DNA of 64,000 nt from Cordylochernes scorpioides (Eukaryota; Arthropoda; Arachnida; Pseudoscorpiones; Chernetidae), in the NCBI GenBank assembly GCA_030710605.1, contig CP092872.1:10733096-10797095 (forward strand), given 5' to 3'. The position numbers and the translations under genes are program-made. This document shows, one piece after another, positions 44,590 to 57,929 of this stretch. The notes below the pieces were generated by a model. That model worked only from the letters and a program-made list of their open reading frames with translations, ran no database searches and was not told the origin of the DNA. The number at the start of each line of letters is the position of its first letter. The first letter of the stretch is position 1.

Positions 44590-44925
44590 ATACACTCATG
44601 GACCAAACTTAAGGAAGTTTTACCTTCTAGCATAGATATCGGGATTCAGACAATAACTCTGAAAGATATTACAGTGACCTTTATTGAAAACGCGCGAGAT
44701 AACCGAGTGTGAACAAAATTGTCTCTGACAAAACATAAGGAAGTTGTACCTTCTAGCATATATATCGGGATTCAGACAATAAATCTGAAAGATATTACAG
44801 TGACCTTTATTGAAGACGCGCGAGATAACCAAGTATGAACAAAATTGCTTCTGTCTTCTTAAAAAATAGTCAACCGGCGTTATCAAAGACTCCACTTCCT
44901 TAAGTTTTGTCCGTAAGTGTATTTA
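44590..44925 (+). mobile_element. Tc1-type MITE units
   Basis: Two units with ACTTAAGGAAGTT and GGGATTCAGACAATAA, ending TTTTGTCCGTAAGTGTATT. Counterpart of 12,865-13,460 with fewer units. Confidence 0.75.
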
Positions 44926-46005
44926 CATTTATATATGAATATATAACTAAAATTCCTGTTGTCCTTTTTGTCAAACTAAGTTTCTGTTTTATTCCAGAAA
45001 TATTTATTTTGAAAGGTTCTGTGTTTTATATCAACACAATGCACTCAATATTAGAAAGCTGCTGTATTTATCCAGAGGTCTAAGTTATTGGATATTTCGG
45101 AATGTTGCTCTCAAAAGAAGAAATGGTTTAAAAAAACTGAGATATTCTTATACAGACTTTCTCCAACCGAATGTTATATAACAACAACAATGGACTTTTA
45201 TTAAAACATCTCATCTTACTGGTCCGAGAGTCCAAGAAATTGATAAAATCCAACAATGGCACAATGTATTATAATATAAACAGTCATTCCGCTATATGTA
45301 GTCTTGGTGGTGAAATATAACAAACGCGGTATATGTATTTTAGTCTTCATTTTCATTTTTAACAATATTTTAGGTTTTTGCCAAAATATATAGAACTGCT
45401 CGTACAAGTAAACAAGTCTCTCATTGGTCAACGACTCATAAAGGAGCTTATAAATTCTTGACTTGTTACGGTGAGATAGACATGTGTGGCTATTATTTAT
45501 TTATTTAATCTTTTTTTGTCTCCTCTTTGAAGTTGAGTACACAACGAAGATATTTTGTATATCATCTCCACGTAACTAAAATTTCAAGAAAGAGTTTTTC
45601 TTCCAATATTCTGAGCATTTTGGGAATGTATGCGTGTTAAATCCAGAGTATTTTATGTTGGGCAAGGATCCTTTTCATTTGAATTGTTAGATTAAGAAAA
45701 ATATAAAATTTAAGTTATTATTCACATGATTAGTTATTAAGCACAATATCTTTCGAATTATATATCAATTGGAGGCGAATGATTTACACTTAAGAGTTAT
45801 ATACATCTTCATATTATGATGCATTAGCGGACCATCCCATTAATTTTTCCATTACAGTAAGGACAGTAGAAATTGTTTATTTTTAAAAAGAATCTTACGC
45901 GTCTATAATAGTTTCAAATTTAGATACATCTTTAATCGTATGTTGGGAACCTTTTTTTAGAGGAAGGGAGGATAGAAAATTCAAATTTCTCCGATGAGCA
46001 AATTA

Positions 46006-46515
46006 TAAACTCATGGACAAAACTTGAGGAAGTGGAAAGTCTGTTAGTCGCCTGTCGTCTATTCTTTTGAAGAAGACAGAAACAATTTTGTTCACACTTG
46101 GTTTTCTCGTGTGTCTTCAATAAAGGTGACTGTTTATCTTTCAGAGTTAATGTCTGGATCCCGATATACATGCTAGAAGGTACAACTTCCTTAAGTTTTG
46201 TCCATGAGTGTATCTTTCAGAGGTATTATCTGAATCTCGAAATACATGCTAAAAGGTACAACTTCCTTAAGTTTTGTCCATGAGTGTATCTTTCAGAGTT
46301 ATTGTCTGAATCCCGATATACATGATGAAAGGTACAACTTCCTCAAGTTTTGTCCATGAGTGTATCTTTCAAAGTTATTGTCTGAATCCCGATATAAATG
46401 CTAAAAGGTACAACTTCCTTAAGGTTTGTCTATGAGTGTATCTTTCAGAGTTATTATCGGAATCCCGATATACTTGCTAAAAGGTACAACTTCCTTAAGT
46501 TTTGTCCATGAGTGT
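46006..46515. mobile_element. Tc1-type MITE with 76-bp terminal tandem array
   Basis: A complete element from CTCATGGACAAAACTTGAGG (46,012) to TGTCCATGAGTGTA (46,212) is followed by four more units TATCTTTCAGAG...GTCCATGAGTG starting at 46,211, 46,287, 46,363 and about 46,439. The 76-bp spacing is regular. Confidence 0.85.
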
Positions 46516-46529
46516 ATATATCATATATT

Positions 46530-48480
46530 GGGGAACCCTTTTTAAGAAGAAAAGGGGGATAAAAAAATCGATATTCTTAAATAAGCATGCTTTTGTTTCT
46601 TATGGAATATGTTATGTAATTAAATATGTAAAAAGGATACATTTGACAACTTGATACTTTCTCCAATTGGTAAGCCGATCAAATAAGGTATCAGACTCAC
46701 TGTCTTACACAATAAGAGAACTCAGCCAAAATGACAGAATTGCGAGATGAAACAAATCCTATTAAATTTCTATAATTGTGTCTGCATGTACCCAAGTTAA
46801 TTAATATAAAATAATTACATATATATATATCAACTTGGTTGTATATTGAGATTCAGTTAATTTAATTGCATGGTCGCAATGTCTCCAATTAGTTCAACAT
46901 GAAAGACAAATGAAATTAATTAGTTAATTAACGATAAAATATTAACAAGATACGGAGGAGGAGTGAATTTAATTAGTATTTATATATATAAGTCAATATT
47001 TATTTACATATATGTGTGGATGGAGCGACATAATTTTAATTGGAGATTTTTGTTCCTTTATGTCGCGTTTAATTTATTGAAGTGCTTGAGGTTATTGAGA
47101 GAGAGACCGAATGTATTATGGCAGATGTAAACCAAAGAACATATGCAAATATTCCTATCATCAACATATGAAGTGCCAGACCATTAAACATTCCAAATGA
47201 CATAGGTATCCTTATCTAATACGGAGGTGGTTATTCATTGGATGTTGTATTAGATCAGATTGAGGCATTTCGTCGACAAATAGTTGGTTGGCTTTCAATC
47301 TGAATGATTACAAAGACCATCAATAGTTGGCACATCGATGATTTGAACGAAAAAGATAGTCCTTTTTTTAAATTCCCAAAATTAATCTACCAACAAAATT
47401 AAAACTCCTATTATAAACACTATTTGTGCTATTAAAAATAAAAATATTTTCAGTGATTTTTAAAATATACAGCTGCATCACTTTTATCTTCTTTCAAACA
47501 TTCCGGTGTATTCCTGTGACTGAAACATCTGGAATAATTAGAAATCAACGATTAGTCTATATTTATTCTTAAAGATGGCGCAAGCCATCAGCAACCTTGA
47601 GTTGTACGATCAGGATATGCCCTTATTTTAAAATTTATCCACCTGATCCCATTACAATTTCACTTTTTTTCCTACTTTCCCTAATTAGTCATTTGAAATA
47701 TAGGTAAACTGAAGAATTTCCAGTAGGTATTCCAGTTAACTGATTGCAAGGTATTGCTGTTGCATTTGACGAACGCTTGCAACATTTCCAAGATGTCTTG
47801 GCACGTTTTAAGCATTTTAAGAATTCCTATCTACTTTTATCTTGTCACTGTTACCCCGTTATTACATATTTACATGTAATACATATTGGAATTAGTTGCC
47901 TACACCAAAATTGTAGTTCGACAAACATCTAATTCTGTATTAGCCTACAAAATACGTTTTTTTTTCAAGTATTGATGTTTCAGAATTTAGACGAATTCTT
48001 TAGCTTTCCTTTTGCAGACCGTTCTGGAAGTTATCAATAATGTTAACAAATATCAAAATATTGAGATACAGTGAACATTTACGCGATTCAGAAGACTGGA
48101 TATCTTAAGATTATCGTTTAAGGGTACAGAAAATAATATTAAGACATATCCACCACATCAAGACATTTAAAACATGCAACAATTAAAAACGTTAGCACCA
48201 GTCTCCATCATCATCATAAGTACATCCAACTAAAAAAAAAGATACTTTGGACAAAATCCAGGAAAAACTATCAAGATTAGGAAAATCACCAACTTGTGGA
48301 ACGTTGGTCTGAAGGAATATTCTGGGAAATAGAAACATCACCCCCCATATTCCAATTATAACTTCTTTTTCACTAATGTATAAAATTAGTGAACACTTAG
48401 CCAACTACTCATTCTTTACAATTGTTCAGTTTACTCCTATATATATATATTGATGATAAATACCTCAATAATATATACTG
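46530..48480. other. No gene seen; counterpart of 15,540-17,480
   Basis: The 62-codon frame at 47,744-47,932 matches 16,751-16,939 but carries no recognised motif. A hammerhead-family relic lies at 47,525-47,635. Confidence 0.5.
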
Positions 48481-48527
48481 TTGACGTTATGTGGCGCTGA
48501 GTTTGTTGTTGACACACATTAATATGT

Positions 48528-48906
48528 AGAAAAATAGTACAAATGTGATATTGTACTGTGATAAGGTGCATAAATTAAGAAAATATACAATATCCCATTT
48601 GTACTATTTTTCTAGATTGTGTCGCGGTCTCACGCAAATCTGGCCTTAACTACCTGTTTCATGATTTTTCAGGATGCCTTGAATGACCAATATTTTGGTA
48701 GTTGAAGGTACAGCTTGCACCACGCTGATGAGGGCCAACAGCCCGAAACGCGTCCGTGGTTAGCTTTTTCTTGATTAATCAAGAATGGGTATTTGGCCAA
48801 TTCTGGAATAATTAAAAATCAACGAGAATAATTGATATTTATTCCGATAGATGGCGCAAGCCATCAGCAACTTTCAGTTGCACGATAAGGAGATGCCTTT
48901 TTCTTT
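48528..48906 (+). mobile_element. Short hammerhead-bearing retroelement, copy B (379 bp)
   Basis: Flanked by ACACATTAATATGT (48,514-48,527) and ACACATTAATATGC (48,907-48,920), inside a Penelope-type repeat. 5' foldback arms lie at about 48,528-48,556 and 48,586-48,614. The 3' part carries GATGGCGCAAGCCATCAGCA and ends in CTTTTTCTTT. No coding sequence. The target-site duplication and lack of TIRs imply retroposition. Confidence 0.8.
48712..48765 (+). ncRNA. Type I hammerhead ribozyme, all core elements present
   Basis: Helix I: AGCT (48,712-48,715) and ACCACG (48,719-48,724) pair with CGTGGT (48,755-48,760) and AGCT (48,762-48,765) around an internal loop. Core CTGATGA at 48,725-48,731. Helix II GGGC (732-735) pairs with GCCC (741-744) over loop CAACA. 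GAAA at 48,745-48,748. Helix III is ACGCGT (48,748-48,753), self-complementary. The cleavage triplet GTC ends at 48,754. The minimal helix III resembles hammerheads of Penelope-like elements and retrozymes, which are most active as dimers. Activity is predicted, not shown. Confidence 0.9.
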
Positions 48907-49149
48907 ACACATTAATATGCTATAATACCTTGATAAAGGTTGGCGTTCAGCCAATTGATATATTGGTAAAATAAATGATATTTTGATTCACTATATGTCT
49001 TTTTAATTAAATATATAATAATGTTAATTCAATTTTAATATAAAGGTGGAAAATTCTGGAATAATTTGAATCAACTATTATTTGATATTTATTCCGACAT
49101 ATGTGCAAATTTTAGTTGCACGATCAGTAAATTCCTTTTCTTAAAGATG

Positions 49150-49440
49150 AACAAGTTATAAGCCTACAATGCCGATGCCGAGCCCTGTAAGGGCTCCTAA
49201 TCCAGGGATACAGGATGAGCAGTGTTTGTACCCAATTTTAGGAGCGGCTGCACATGGTGTCTGTTCCTCATGTCAGAGGCGGCCATTTCATATTGGAGCT
49301 AAGTCGGCCTGCCACTGAGTAGTGCTCCCAGGCTTAATGACAAAGGCAGACGCATTCTACTTCACCCAGTCATGATGGTTGTCAAGTCTCAAGCTCTACA
49401 AGCTTGATACCCTGATATGATTGAGTGGAGATAAGAAAGA
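49150..49440 (+). repeat. LINE-like 3' UTR unit
   Basis: Counterpart of 18,415-18,720: GAGCCCTGTAAGGGCTCC and GGCCTGCCACTGAGTAGTGC. Confidence 0.5.
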
Positions 49441-50485
49441 AGACTATACATAATACAAAGACATTATACATAACGGCGAATAATATTGGTATTTCATTTT
49501 TTTGCAAGTTTTTACTAACATTTGGGACAACCATGTAATTATTAAAATATAGCTGCTCTCGTGAAATTGATAACCAGATGGGTTTGCTTAAAACGTGATC
49601 AAAGCAATAGGTCTGTCATATCAGAGAATGACATCAATTTGAAGAGATATAAAAAAAATGTATAAACTAAGAAAATACATTTATATCTGTACTAGAATAG
49701 GAAGATACAATTGAACTATTGTTGTGGAAGATGAATATTGTTTTAATGAATATTGTGTGTGTATTATCTATGAAAACAAAATCAAATAGAGCATGCTAAT
49801 GGTATATCTGTCGGCGTTTAAAGTGAATCATTATGAGTTACGTAGCAGGAAAACAAACATCAGGATAATATAATAACATGCATATTTTTCATTATTAAAC
49901 ACACATTCATCTTTTATTTACATAAAATAGAAAGAAATTCTAAGAGAATTTGATAAGGTATGAACTAACCGAGTGTACACTTATTATTTGATTTAAATAA
50001 ATTGTTTGACAATACAAATTCTTAGAATAAAATATGAATATTTCTTCTTGATCCAATATACAGCTATGTGAAGTAGTTTGTTACAAATTATTACTCTAAC
50101 GGAATTTTATTAATTAGCATATAAATTACATAACTTTGCTACTTTTGGTACGTATATATGCAAATAGGGGCATACCCTGACATCTCAAATGAGTATTTTA
50201 GACGGCACAGCGTCTTCTAGTGGTGGAATAAGTATCAAATAAGCATTGATTAAGGTCTCTACCATAATATTGTCCATCCGATTTTCTTGATAAATCCAGA
50301 AAGATCAACCACGTATATTTGCATAATCCCGTTTGTGATATATTGTGATGAACTATAATCGTCTATATATATCATAATTTTACTCTAGGAGAAGATATTT
50401 CACGTAGAAAATTAAGAAAGACAAACTTTAAAATGGCAACGATTATTTAAGGCAAGAACAAAACAAAATTTATAAGATACAAGAA
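49441..50485. other. No gene seen; AT-rich
   Basis: Counterpart of 18,721-19,720; the CTCF-like site is degraded here at about 50,205. Confidence 0.5.
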
Positions 50486-50489
50486 AAGT

Positions 50490-50665
50490 AGAACGACATT
50501 TGAAAATTATCCCGCATGTGTTTCTTTTAAACGAAAATCTACATTTATTTAAAGGAGAAATAACGATTATTTCTAACCTTAGGGATGAAGTATGAAAGGA
50601 TGAATTGTGAAGAGTAATAATAAACGGAAAAATAAAGTGTCCAGGGATGGGGGAATCTACAATCA
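50490..50665 (-). repeat. tRNA-headed SINE, 5'-truncated
   Basis: Minus strand: the tRNA 3' end (CCCATCCCTGGACAC) is followed by TTTTTCCGTTTA and the tail ending in AAATGTCGTTCT. This shows the tail and head belong together. Confidence 0.7.
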
Positions 50666-51340
50666 TAAGCCGCATTATATTGTATTATAAAATACGAGAG
50701 AAGTAATGATGTAATTTTACAGAGAGTAGATAAATATAAATATAAAAATCAGTAATCTGTTTATATAATAATAATTTGCTATAATATCACTGCCGAGTAG
50801 TGCATCCCTTACATTTTTTGGCAAATTCGACCGATTTCATAAATCCTCTCGTTGAATGTTGTGGAATTCAAGCTGCTCCTGTACTGATGTGGATCATAGC
50901 CGAAGATATAATATACAGATTGACCTTTGTCTGAATTTTCCAAAACTGGTGTTGTGGTACATTCTTATCGTTTGCCTTCTACACGGAGGCGAAAGGTAAA
51001 TGTCATTGTTTCGATACATTCTAAAACGTGAGATATGCTCATTTTGAACATATATACATATATTTAAAACGAAAAAGGCATATACTGACTGCCCACATCA
51101 GCATTTTAGATGACAAAACACCATCTATAGTGGAACAAATGGAACAAAACAAGGTACCCGTCGAAGGGCGTGAAGCCCGAAAGCTTGTAGCCCATGCATT
51201 TTAATAAAAAAAATTTCTCTTCGTTTTATAACTATTTACAAATATAATATAAACGATTTTTTTCCCGATATGAACCAAATCTTTTGAACGTTGATGTACA
51301 GCCATGTTGATGAGGATCAGCAGCTTGAAACGTCTACGTC
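50666..51340 (+). other. Segment missing from copy A; hammerhead relic at its end
   Basis: No frame. Contains GAAGGGCGTGAAGCCCGAAA (about 51,163), a stem-GAAA module. At 51,300-51,335, TTGATGAGGATCAGC...TTGAAACGTCTACGTC resembles a decayed hammerhead with mutated core and broken helix II. Confidence 0.55.
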
Positions 51341-51748
51341 TTTAGCTTTTCTTGATTACACAAGAAAGGGTATTTGATTAATATTCTTGAATAAATTTCA
51401 ATGAGAATTAGTTAATATTCATTTCGACAGATGGGGCTAATTATCAGCAAACTTTAGTTTCATTATCAGTAGAAGATTTTACAGTGAGGCAACTATTGCC
51501 AAAACTAGAAGGTTATCTAGCCAACATTGTGTCTGTAAGTGCAGCAGGGCCACAATAATGAAACCTCCAACAAAATCAGAAAGTAAATTCCATCCGTCAT
51601 CTCTCTATTTTTACCCCCCGTCGTGGAAAACCTCCCAGAAGACAGCTGTCAACAGTCTGCTTTTTGAGGTCCATCGATTTCTCCTGCCACCAACGTTTTA
51701 TAAACCTCATGTGGATGAGGATTCCTTAGACTGATGAAAAATCATATA

Positions 51749-51796
51749 CAGTTAAACCTGTCTATAGCGCCCCCTCTATAGACAGGTTTAAAACTG
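51749..51796. mobile_element. Remnant of pogo-type MITE
   Basis: CAGTTAAACCTGTCTATAGC runs directly into TATAGACAGG and TTTAAAACTG. Only the ends remain of the array found in A. Confidence 0.85.
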
Positions 51797-51879
51797 TATA
51801 TCTGAAATACATTTCCGGAGAATTAATTTTTACAGATACAGGTTAGGTTTCCTTGCATAGTAAATGCAGAGTATAAAAT

Positions 51880-52250
51880 AAAACCAATCCAATACAATAG
51901 AAGAGCTATCTGCAGATTAATTTGGCGAATCCGCTGAGAGGGTTCACTACTGATAAGCCAAGACCTCCCAATATATTTTTTCATCGCAGTAAGGACAGTA
52001 GAAGTTTGTATTATATATAAAAGAAACAATCGTGCTTAAATCCTTTCATTATAATCATATGTATGCATCTCTGCAGACCTATAAGCTTATGTCCATAGAT
52101 TCCCTAAACACCCATAAGTTGTGCCTTCTTCAGTAAATATTAACGGTATATAATAGAACATTCCAATATCCTAATAAAGCGTTCTTAAGAATAATTTGGC
52201 GAAACTGCTGAAAATGTTCACCACTGATAAGCCAAGCCATCTCATCTAAT
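51880..52250. repeat. Dispersed repeat, two copies
   Basis: Counterpart of 21,595-21,965. Confidence 0.7.
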
Positions 52251-52391
52251 AATTCATATAATTGAAATGAAGGACCTGCAGAGAAGAAATCTTAGAGATA
52301 AAATTTATCTTTAGAAACATACTTTTAGAAATAATTGCAAAATTTAGCGATGGGTGGCAATTTGAACTAAATTAATAATAAGATTATCAAT

Positions 52392-52492
52392 CGATATACA
52401 TCAATCAAATAATTGCAAATGGTTTCTTTATTTAATAAATAAAGAAAAGAAAATCAAGAAACTTTTTGCAATTATTTGATTTAAGTATATCG
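52392..52492. mobile_element. 101-bp foldback element, only in copy B
   Basis: Arms of about 34 bases (CGATATACATCAATCAAATA and its complement with few mismatches) around TTTATTTAATAAATAAAG. Copy A runs uninterrupted (AATAAGGTTAACAATAC at 22,070). Confidence 0.75.
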
Positions 52493-53752
52493 TTTAAATC
52501 CTTTGCAAAAATTTTACAATCCAAGGTTAACAATGCTAGCTATAGGCGTATATAGAGAAACATAGATATTTTGTAAATGCTAATGGTATATTTATACTAT
52601 CATTGTATTCAGATTTTTAAAAAGGAATCTATCTTGAATGGCCAACTAAACGCTGCTTGATGTTGTACTGGGATATGGTGCACAAAGATGGCGCCAGCCA
52701 TCAGCAACTTTCAGTTTCACGATAAGGATATGCCTCATTTTCTTTCGTAATATATATATATATATATATATATGTAGTAATGTAGTTGTTGTTATCCTGT
52801 TGGATGAATGCAGTGTGGCATGTTGGTTGCAGTCATGGTGGCCACAATGTTTAGAGTGGGTTCAGGCGTGATTGGGATTAAACAAAAGGACGAGACATGT
52901 TGGATGTCACCATAGAGATGGAGAGAGAGTAAGTGAAGCCGACACCGGTCAGGGGAGATCTGTCTAGAGGGGTCTGTCAATCCTCGTGTCTCAAAGCGGA
53001 CTAATCTGTTTGAGCAAGAAGAGGGCACACCCGACTTGTTTTTCGGACCCTTTTCCTCTACAGGCGCCGACTGTAACTTACTCGAAATTTTATTTGTTAC
53101 CGTGGCAATTACATTATAATTATACAACACATGGGGACCTAGGATATAAAGGTTTATATTGGAATATATTACAACATATATATATATATATATATATATA
53201 AATCGCTGATTTAAATTTATATCCAGAAATTTAACCAAAAATATTTTCCTGATAAAATATAATACACTAATGTATGAAAAGCAGCTAACAATTTAGGTAG
53301 AGTTAAGTCTTGTAGGCCTTGGATTAAGATCAAGTTTGAATAATTAGGAAAATATGATTATTCATAGAGCCTTTGTTGGCACTTCGTCAAGGATTAAAGA
53401 ATTTTAAAAGAGATAGGCAAATAATAAACAAATAGTATAATTTTAATAACTGGATTTCACGAGATTTTATAAATAATTTCTGGATTTCCCATCGTAGTGG
53501 TTCAATATTAGGCATGTAGAAATCCTGTTGTGTAAAATTATAGTTTGATATAAAATTACATTTGAGAGATATATTGAAAGAAGCATTAACAACTCTTCTT
53601 AAAAATCCCAATAAAACATATATTATAGTTTATTCGATTCTCTTTAATAATTTTATAATTTCATTGAGACATATGTGCTTTATATTCGGAAAATAAATAC
53701 TTTTTTATATATTAATTTTACTAATTTTTGGACTGTATCTATTTATTTATTA

Positions 53753-54111
53753 CTAGACGGGTGACCCGGGCTTCGCCCCGGGATTGACCCGTGTGCATAT
53801 CTACCCGAGTGATATATATTTAGATAAGATTTTTTTTATAATTGTTTGTTATTAGCATTATCTGTTTGTTTGCATCAGCATAATTTAATCTAATCTTTGA
53901 TAGAGGGCGCTGTTCGTGAGCTAAGTAGAATAATTTGAATATATAGTTTTAATAATTGATTTATATATATTTTAAAATAGCCTATCGTCTTCCCCGTATT
54001 TTTTTACCTATGTATGAGAATTTTAGTTTGAATTAGTGAACTACTGCGAATTTGTATACCGGACATACAAACAAACAAACATACAAACATTGATTTTATA
54101 TATATAGAAGA
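53753..54111 (-). mobile_element. Helitron, 359 bp, only in copy B
   Basis: Minus strand: 5' end TCTTCTATATATATAAAATC, 3' hairpin CCCGGGGCGAAGCCCGGG, end CGTCTAG. The empty site in A (TATTATTATCAAATC, about 23,292) shows insertion exactly between A and T with no target duplication, the Helitron rule. Same family as 34,387-36,336. Confidence 0.92.
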
Positions 54112-57110
54112 TTATCAAATCAGACTCGATATCCCTACAAGGGATGCTTGTGTCAAGCAACAAATACTAAATTCAGAGAACTATTTTACATAAACAATTG
54201 ATTAATTACAAGGTTTGAGTAGAAGTTTAAAGAAGTAAAGAAAAGGAAGAGACCTGTATTCTATACTGTATTCCATATGGAGAAATGTGTGATATAATTT
54301 CTTTGTTACGGAAATTTCGGAGTATAGTCGTCATTTTCAGTTTCTTCATCCAGATATTTAAAGTCAAGTTCATTCAGTTTAAAGTGAGTCTTCGGATTAA
54401 ATCAACGCTTCAATATTTGGATTATCCTTCCTCCTTTTAGCATGATGCATTGGCGCGCCATCTGTTAACAGAATTTTGACTATTTTAAAGACGTAAGGTT
54501 ATTTTTATAATTAAAACAAATTTCTACTCCCCTTACTGCAATGATAAATTAATGGGAGAGCTTGACTCATCATTGGTGAACCCTCACAACGGTTTCGCCG
54601 GTTTAATCTACCATACCGCGGTAATATTCCGTTAGGCTGTTTTGCCTTTATTCTAATGCTGAAGATGACCTTATGGAAAAGGTACGAGTACTCGTATTTC
54701 ATAATTAGATATGCCAAATTGCTATTTTTTTTATTTATATGAAGAGCGCATATGCGATAATATATAAGGTTGTCCCAAAAGTTCGTTTTTTTCTTAAAAC
54801 TTTGTATTTCTCATTACTTGGCAAATAATATTATTATGGCGAAAACATAATAATCCATAATACAATTACTTTATACATAATACTAAGACATTATACATAA
54901 CGGCGAATAATATTGGTATTTCAATTTTTGCTAGTGTTTATGAACTTTTGGAAGCATATAATATACATATATATATTTATATTGTTCAAATATACATAAT
55001 AATAACAATATTTCACAATTGGAAGTACGTCGATAATATATTTAATTTCACCAAGTTTAGCCGAATAACTGTCGCGTTTTAGTCTTCATCCTTTTAATTC
55101 TATTTGCTCCAAGTTGTTGTGTTCCTAAATATCACTCGGTCACTTAGATCTTCTTTACACTCAAACTCTTTATTTATCATAATAATAACGGTGAAAAAGG
55201 CACCTCCCCCTTTGAATAAATATATTAAAATGTATTTATAGAACGATTCACACAAGAGAATGTATGTAAGGAATTAAAACTATTATAGACGGGTATTATG
55301 TTAAAAGAAACATACGCGTCTAAAATAGTTTCAATTTTTCAAAACAAATGGCGTGCCAATACATCATATTGAAATATATTGTTTTGAAAATAAAACAATC
55401 CATATTTAATTCATTAGATATTAAAAAATGCATATATTGTATTTAATGAAAGATTTATTTGTCAATATTTAGGTCCTTTAATAAAGTAAATGAAGAAGAG
55501 TTACAAGACACCTTGTTTATACGTTTTAGTTAGCTAAAGAAGGGCTTGTGCCCTAAAGCTTCCTCTAATCAAGTAAATGAAGAAAAGTTACTCAGTTTTT
55601 AGATTATTTTAGTAATTTGTCGGAAAACGCAATACTGTTATAATGATTATAGAAAATTCATTTGATTTATGTTGAATTGAAACCATTGCTATACTGGGAG
55701 AAGTCCTGTATGGGGCTTGATCCCTAATAAATATTTTTGTGTTTGTGAATATAGAAAATTCCTAGTAAATTAATGAAATTAATGATACATTCTCTGATTA
55801 TGGATCAATCTTTGTACGCTAGTAGATATTTCAAATTTGCTGTTTCTACCGACAGTAAACATTCCTTCTTCCCATTCTCTAACTAATGGTTAACTAATGG
55901 TTATAATAATAATAAGGTTATTATAAATAACACGCACTCCTTCTGTTTATTACTAGCTTTATCATTCCCCAATTTATTCCGACATACTTTTTAATAGAAT
56001 AAAATGGCGGGCGCCTTTTTCTCTTCTGAAGAATTTAAATTTTAAAAATAAAAGAGAAGGGAGGGGAAAAGTTTTTTTTTTTTCATTATTAAATAATCTA
56101 AAGTTCTTTAGAAGGGAAAATATTCCTTACGGTTAAGAATAAGTAAATTATTTTGGTTTTTCTTTTTGCATATATACAATAATGATTTGAATTTTCTCCC
56201 CTTTTTTTTCAGTTTTAATTTAATACGTGAATGCCTTTCTTTTTCCCAATTTTTATTGTTTGGATAGATTGAGGGCTTCTGGAAGACCAATAGTAATAGG
56301 GCAATCATTATCTTTTTTTTTTGTAAATTTTGTTTTCCTTATAACCCTGTTGTTGATTAGCTTTAATATTTTTCTAGGATATTAATAGAATAACTAAATT
56401 TCGTGGTCCATTTGGATGAGGAAAGCGAAGACTAGAACACGGCTGATTCCACACTCGCCGTTTTCAGTGATACGCTAACTTCTACACGGTGGAATCTGTG
56501 GCCACTGGATATGGGTCGGATCTGGAGGCTGTTGTTGGGTTCTGTGCTGCCTGGAGTATAGGAGCTCCATATATGCTTCCTTCCTGTGGTGAATCTGTTT
56601 AAGACTGGTGGTCTTAATAAAGCTGTCTATGTGTGTGTGAATATATTCTTATATATATATATATATATATATATAAACAGTAGAACCTATATATATATTT
56701 ATCATTAAATATTACACAAAATTCTATTCACTATACAAACGTATATAATAAACTCGACCAAATTCACAATAGACATATTGATATATAGGTTTTTAACTTA
56801 TAAAATTAGACAATATCAATTTATATTTAGACATTTTCAATTTTTATTTAGACATTTCTCATTTTAATTACAATTATATTCTCACAATGAGTATCTTTTT
56901 TATTTAAAAAACGCTAGCTTTCAAGCGTTAATCGCTCTTCATCGGGCTTACAATAATATCGACTTTAACCCACCAGAAATATTTACAAAAAACAAACGCG
57001 CGCCGCGTGGATATTCATTAAAAAGATACTCATTGTGAGAATATAATTGTAATTTTAATACTTTTTCACAATTTTATCATGAATAGAGATTTCACATTTT
57101 AATATAGACA
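54112..57110. other. No gene seen; counterpart of 23,293-26,240
   Basis: Holds the dispersed repeat (54,445), ACATAACGGCGAATAAT (54,897), LINE-like tails (55,690; 56,395), a B-only TA microsatellite (56,650) and the foldback at 56,868. Confidence 0.5.
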
Positions 57111-57114
57111 TTTT

Positions 57115-57173
57115 CATTTTAATTTAGACACATGGACGTTGTATAGAAAAGTCCATGTGTCTAAATTAAAATG
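57115..57173. repeat. Perfect 23-bp hairpin, copy B
   Basis: Same arms as 26,246-26,304. Confidence 0.9.
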
Positions 57174-57890
57174 AAAAATGTCTAAATAAAAATGAAAAAT
57201 GTATAAATATAAATAAAGAATTGTCTAATTAAAAGTTAAAAACCTATATACAAAATAATAGGGATTCCAGAAGAATGTAATTTCTAAAACGTTATTTCCT
57301 CATGTTTATAAAGGCAGCAGACCTTTTAAGGGGCCTAAATAAAGTATGAGAAGAACTTAAGGAAAAGAGGCTCACAGGAGAAAAAGCTATAAAATTAAAG
57401 GACTATCCGACCGCCGAGTTAGTTTCATTAACTATTAAATCTCTATCCATATAGAACCCGCCATATAACGTTAATAGAAGCTAATTATTAATATATGTGC
57501 TTACCGCCTTTAATATCCCTTACCATAAATAGGGTTAATCGTTTGTTTTAAAAAGGTAGATGTGCTCTATCAATTTGAATTATAACCCTTTGATAAATTA
57601 AGGTATATATGTTTTATCGTTTTGAGACCACTCTATAGTGAAATAAATTTCTATAAATTATCTATTTATAAATTAGGTTGGGAATATAACGTAACGATAT
57701 TATATATTAATTGGATGCATATATTTATATATGTTTTTTTTCACAGCGATATTTGAAAATAATATATGTTTGATTAAAAAGGCATATATTGGATCAAAAT
57801 ATAATTTAATTTACTTTGATACTATTTTTTTAATTTTGATCCAATATAAGCCTTTTTAATTAAAGATTCATTTATGAATTACTCTATTTT

Positions 57891-57929
<39 letters not shown>

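Noticed and set aside
52792-53238. 148-codon minus frame
   Set aside because: Runs through a TA microsatellite (IYIYIYIY) and is not open in copy A.
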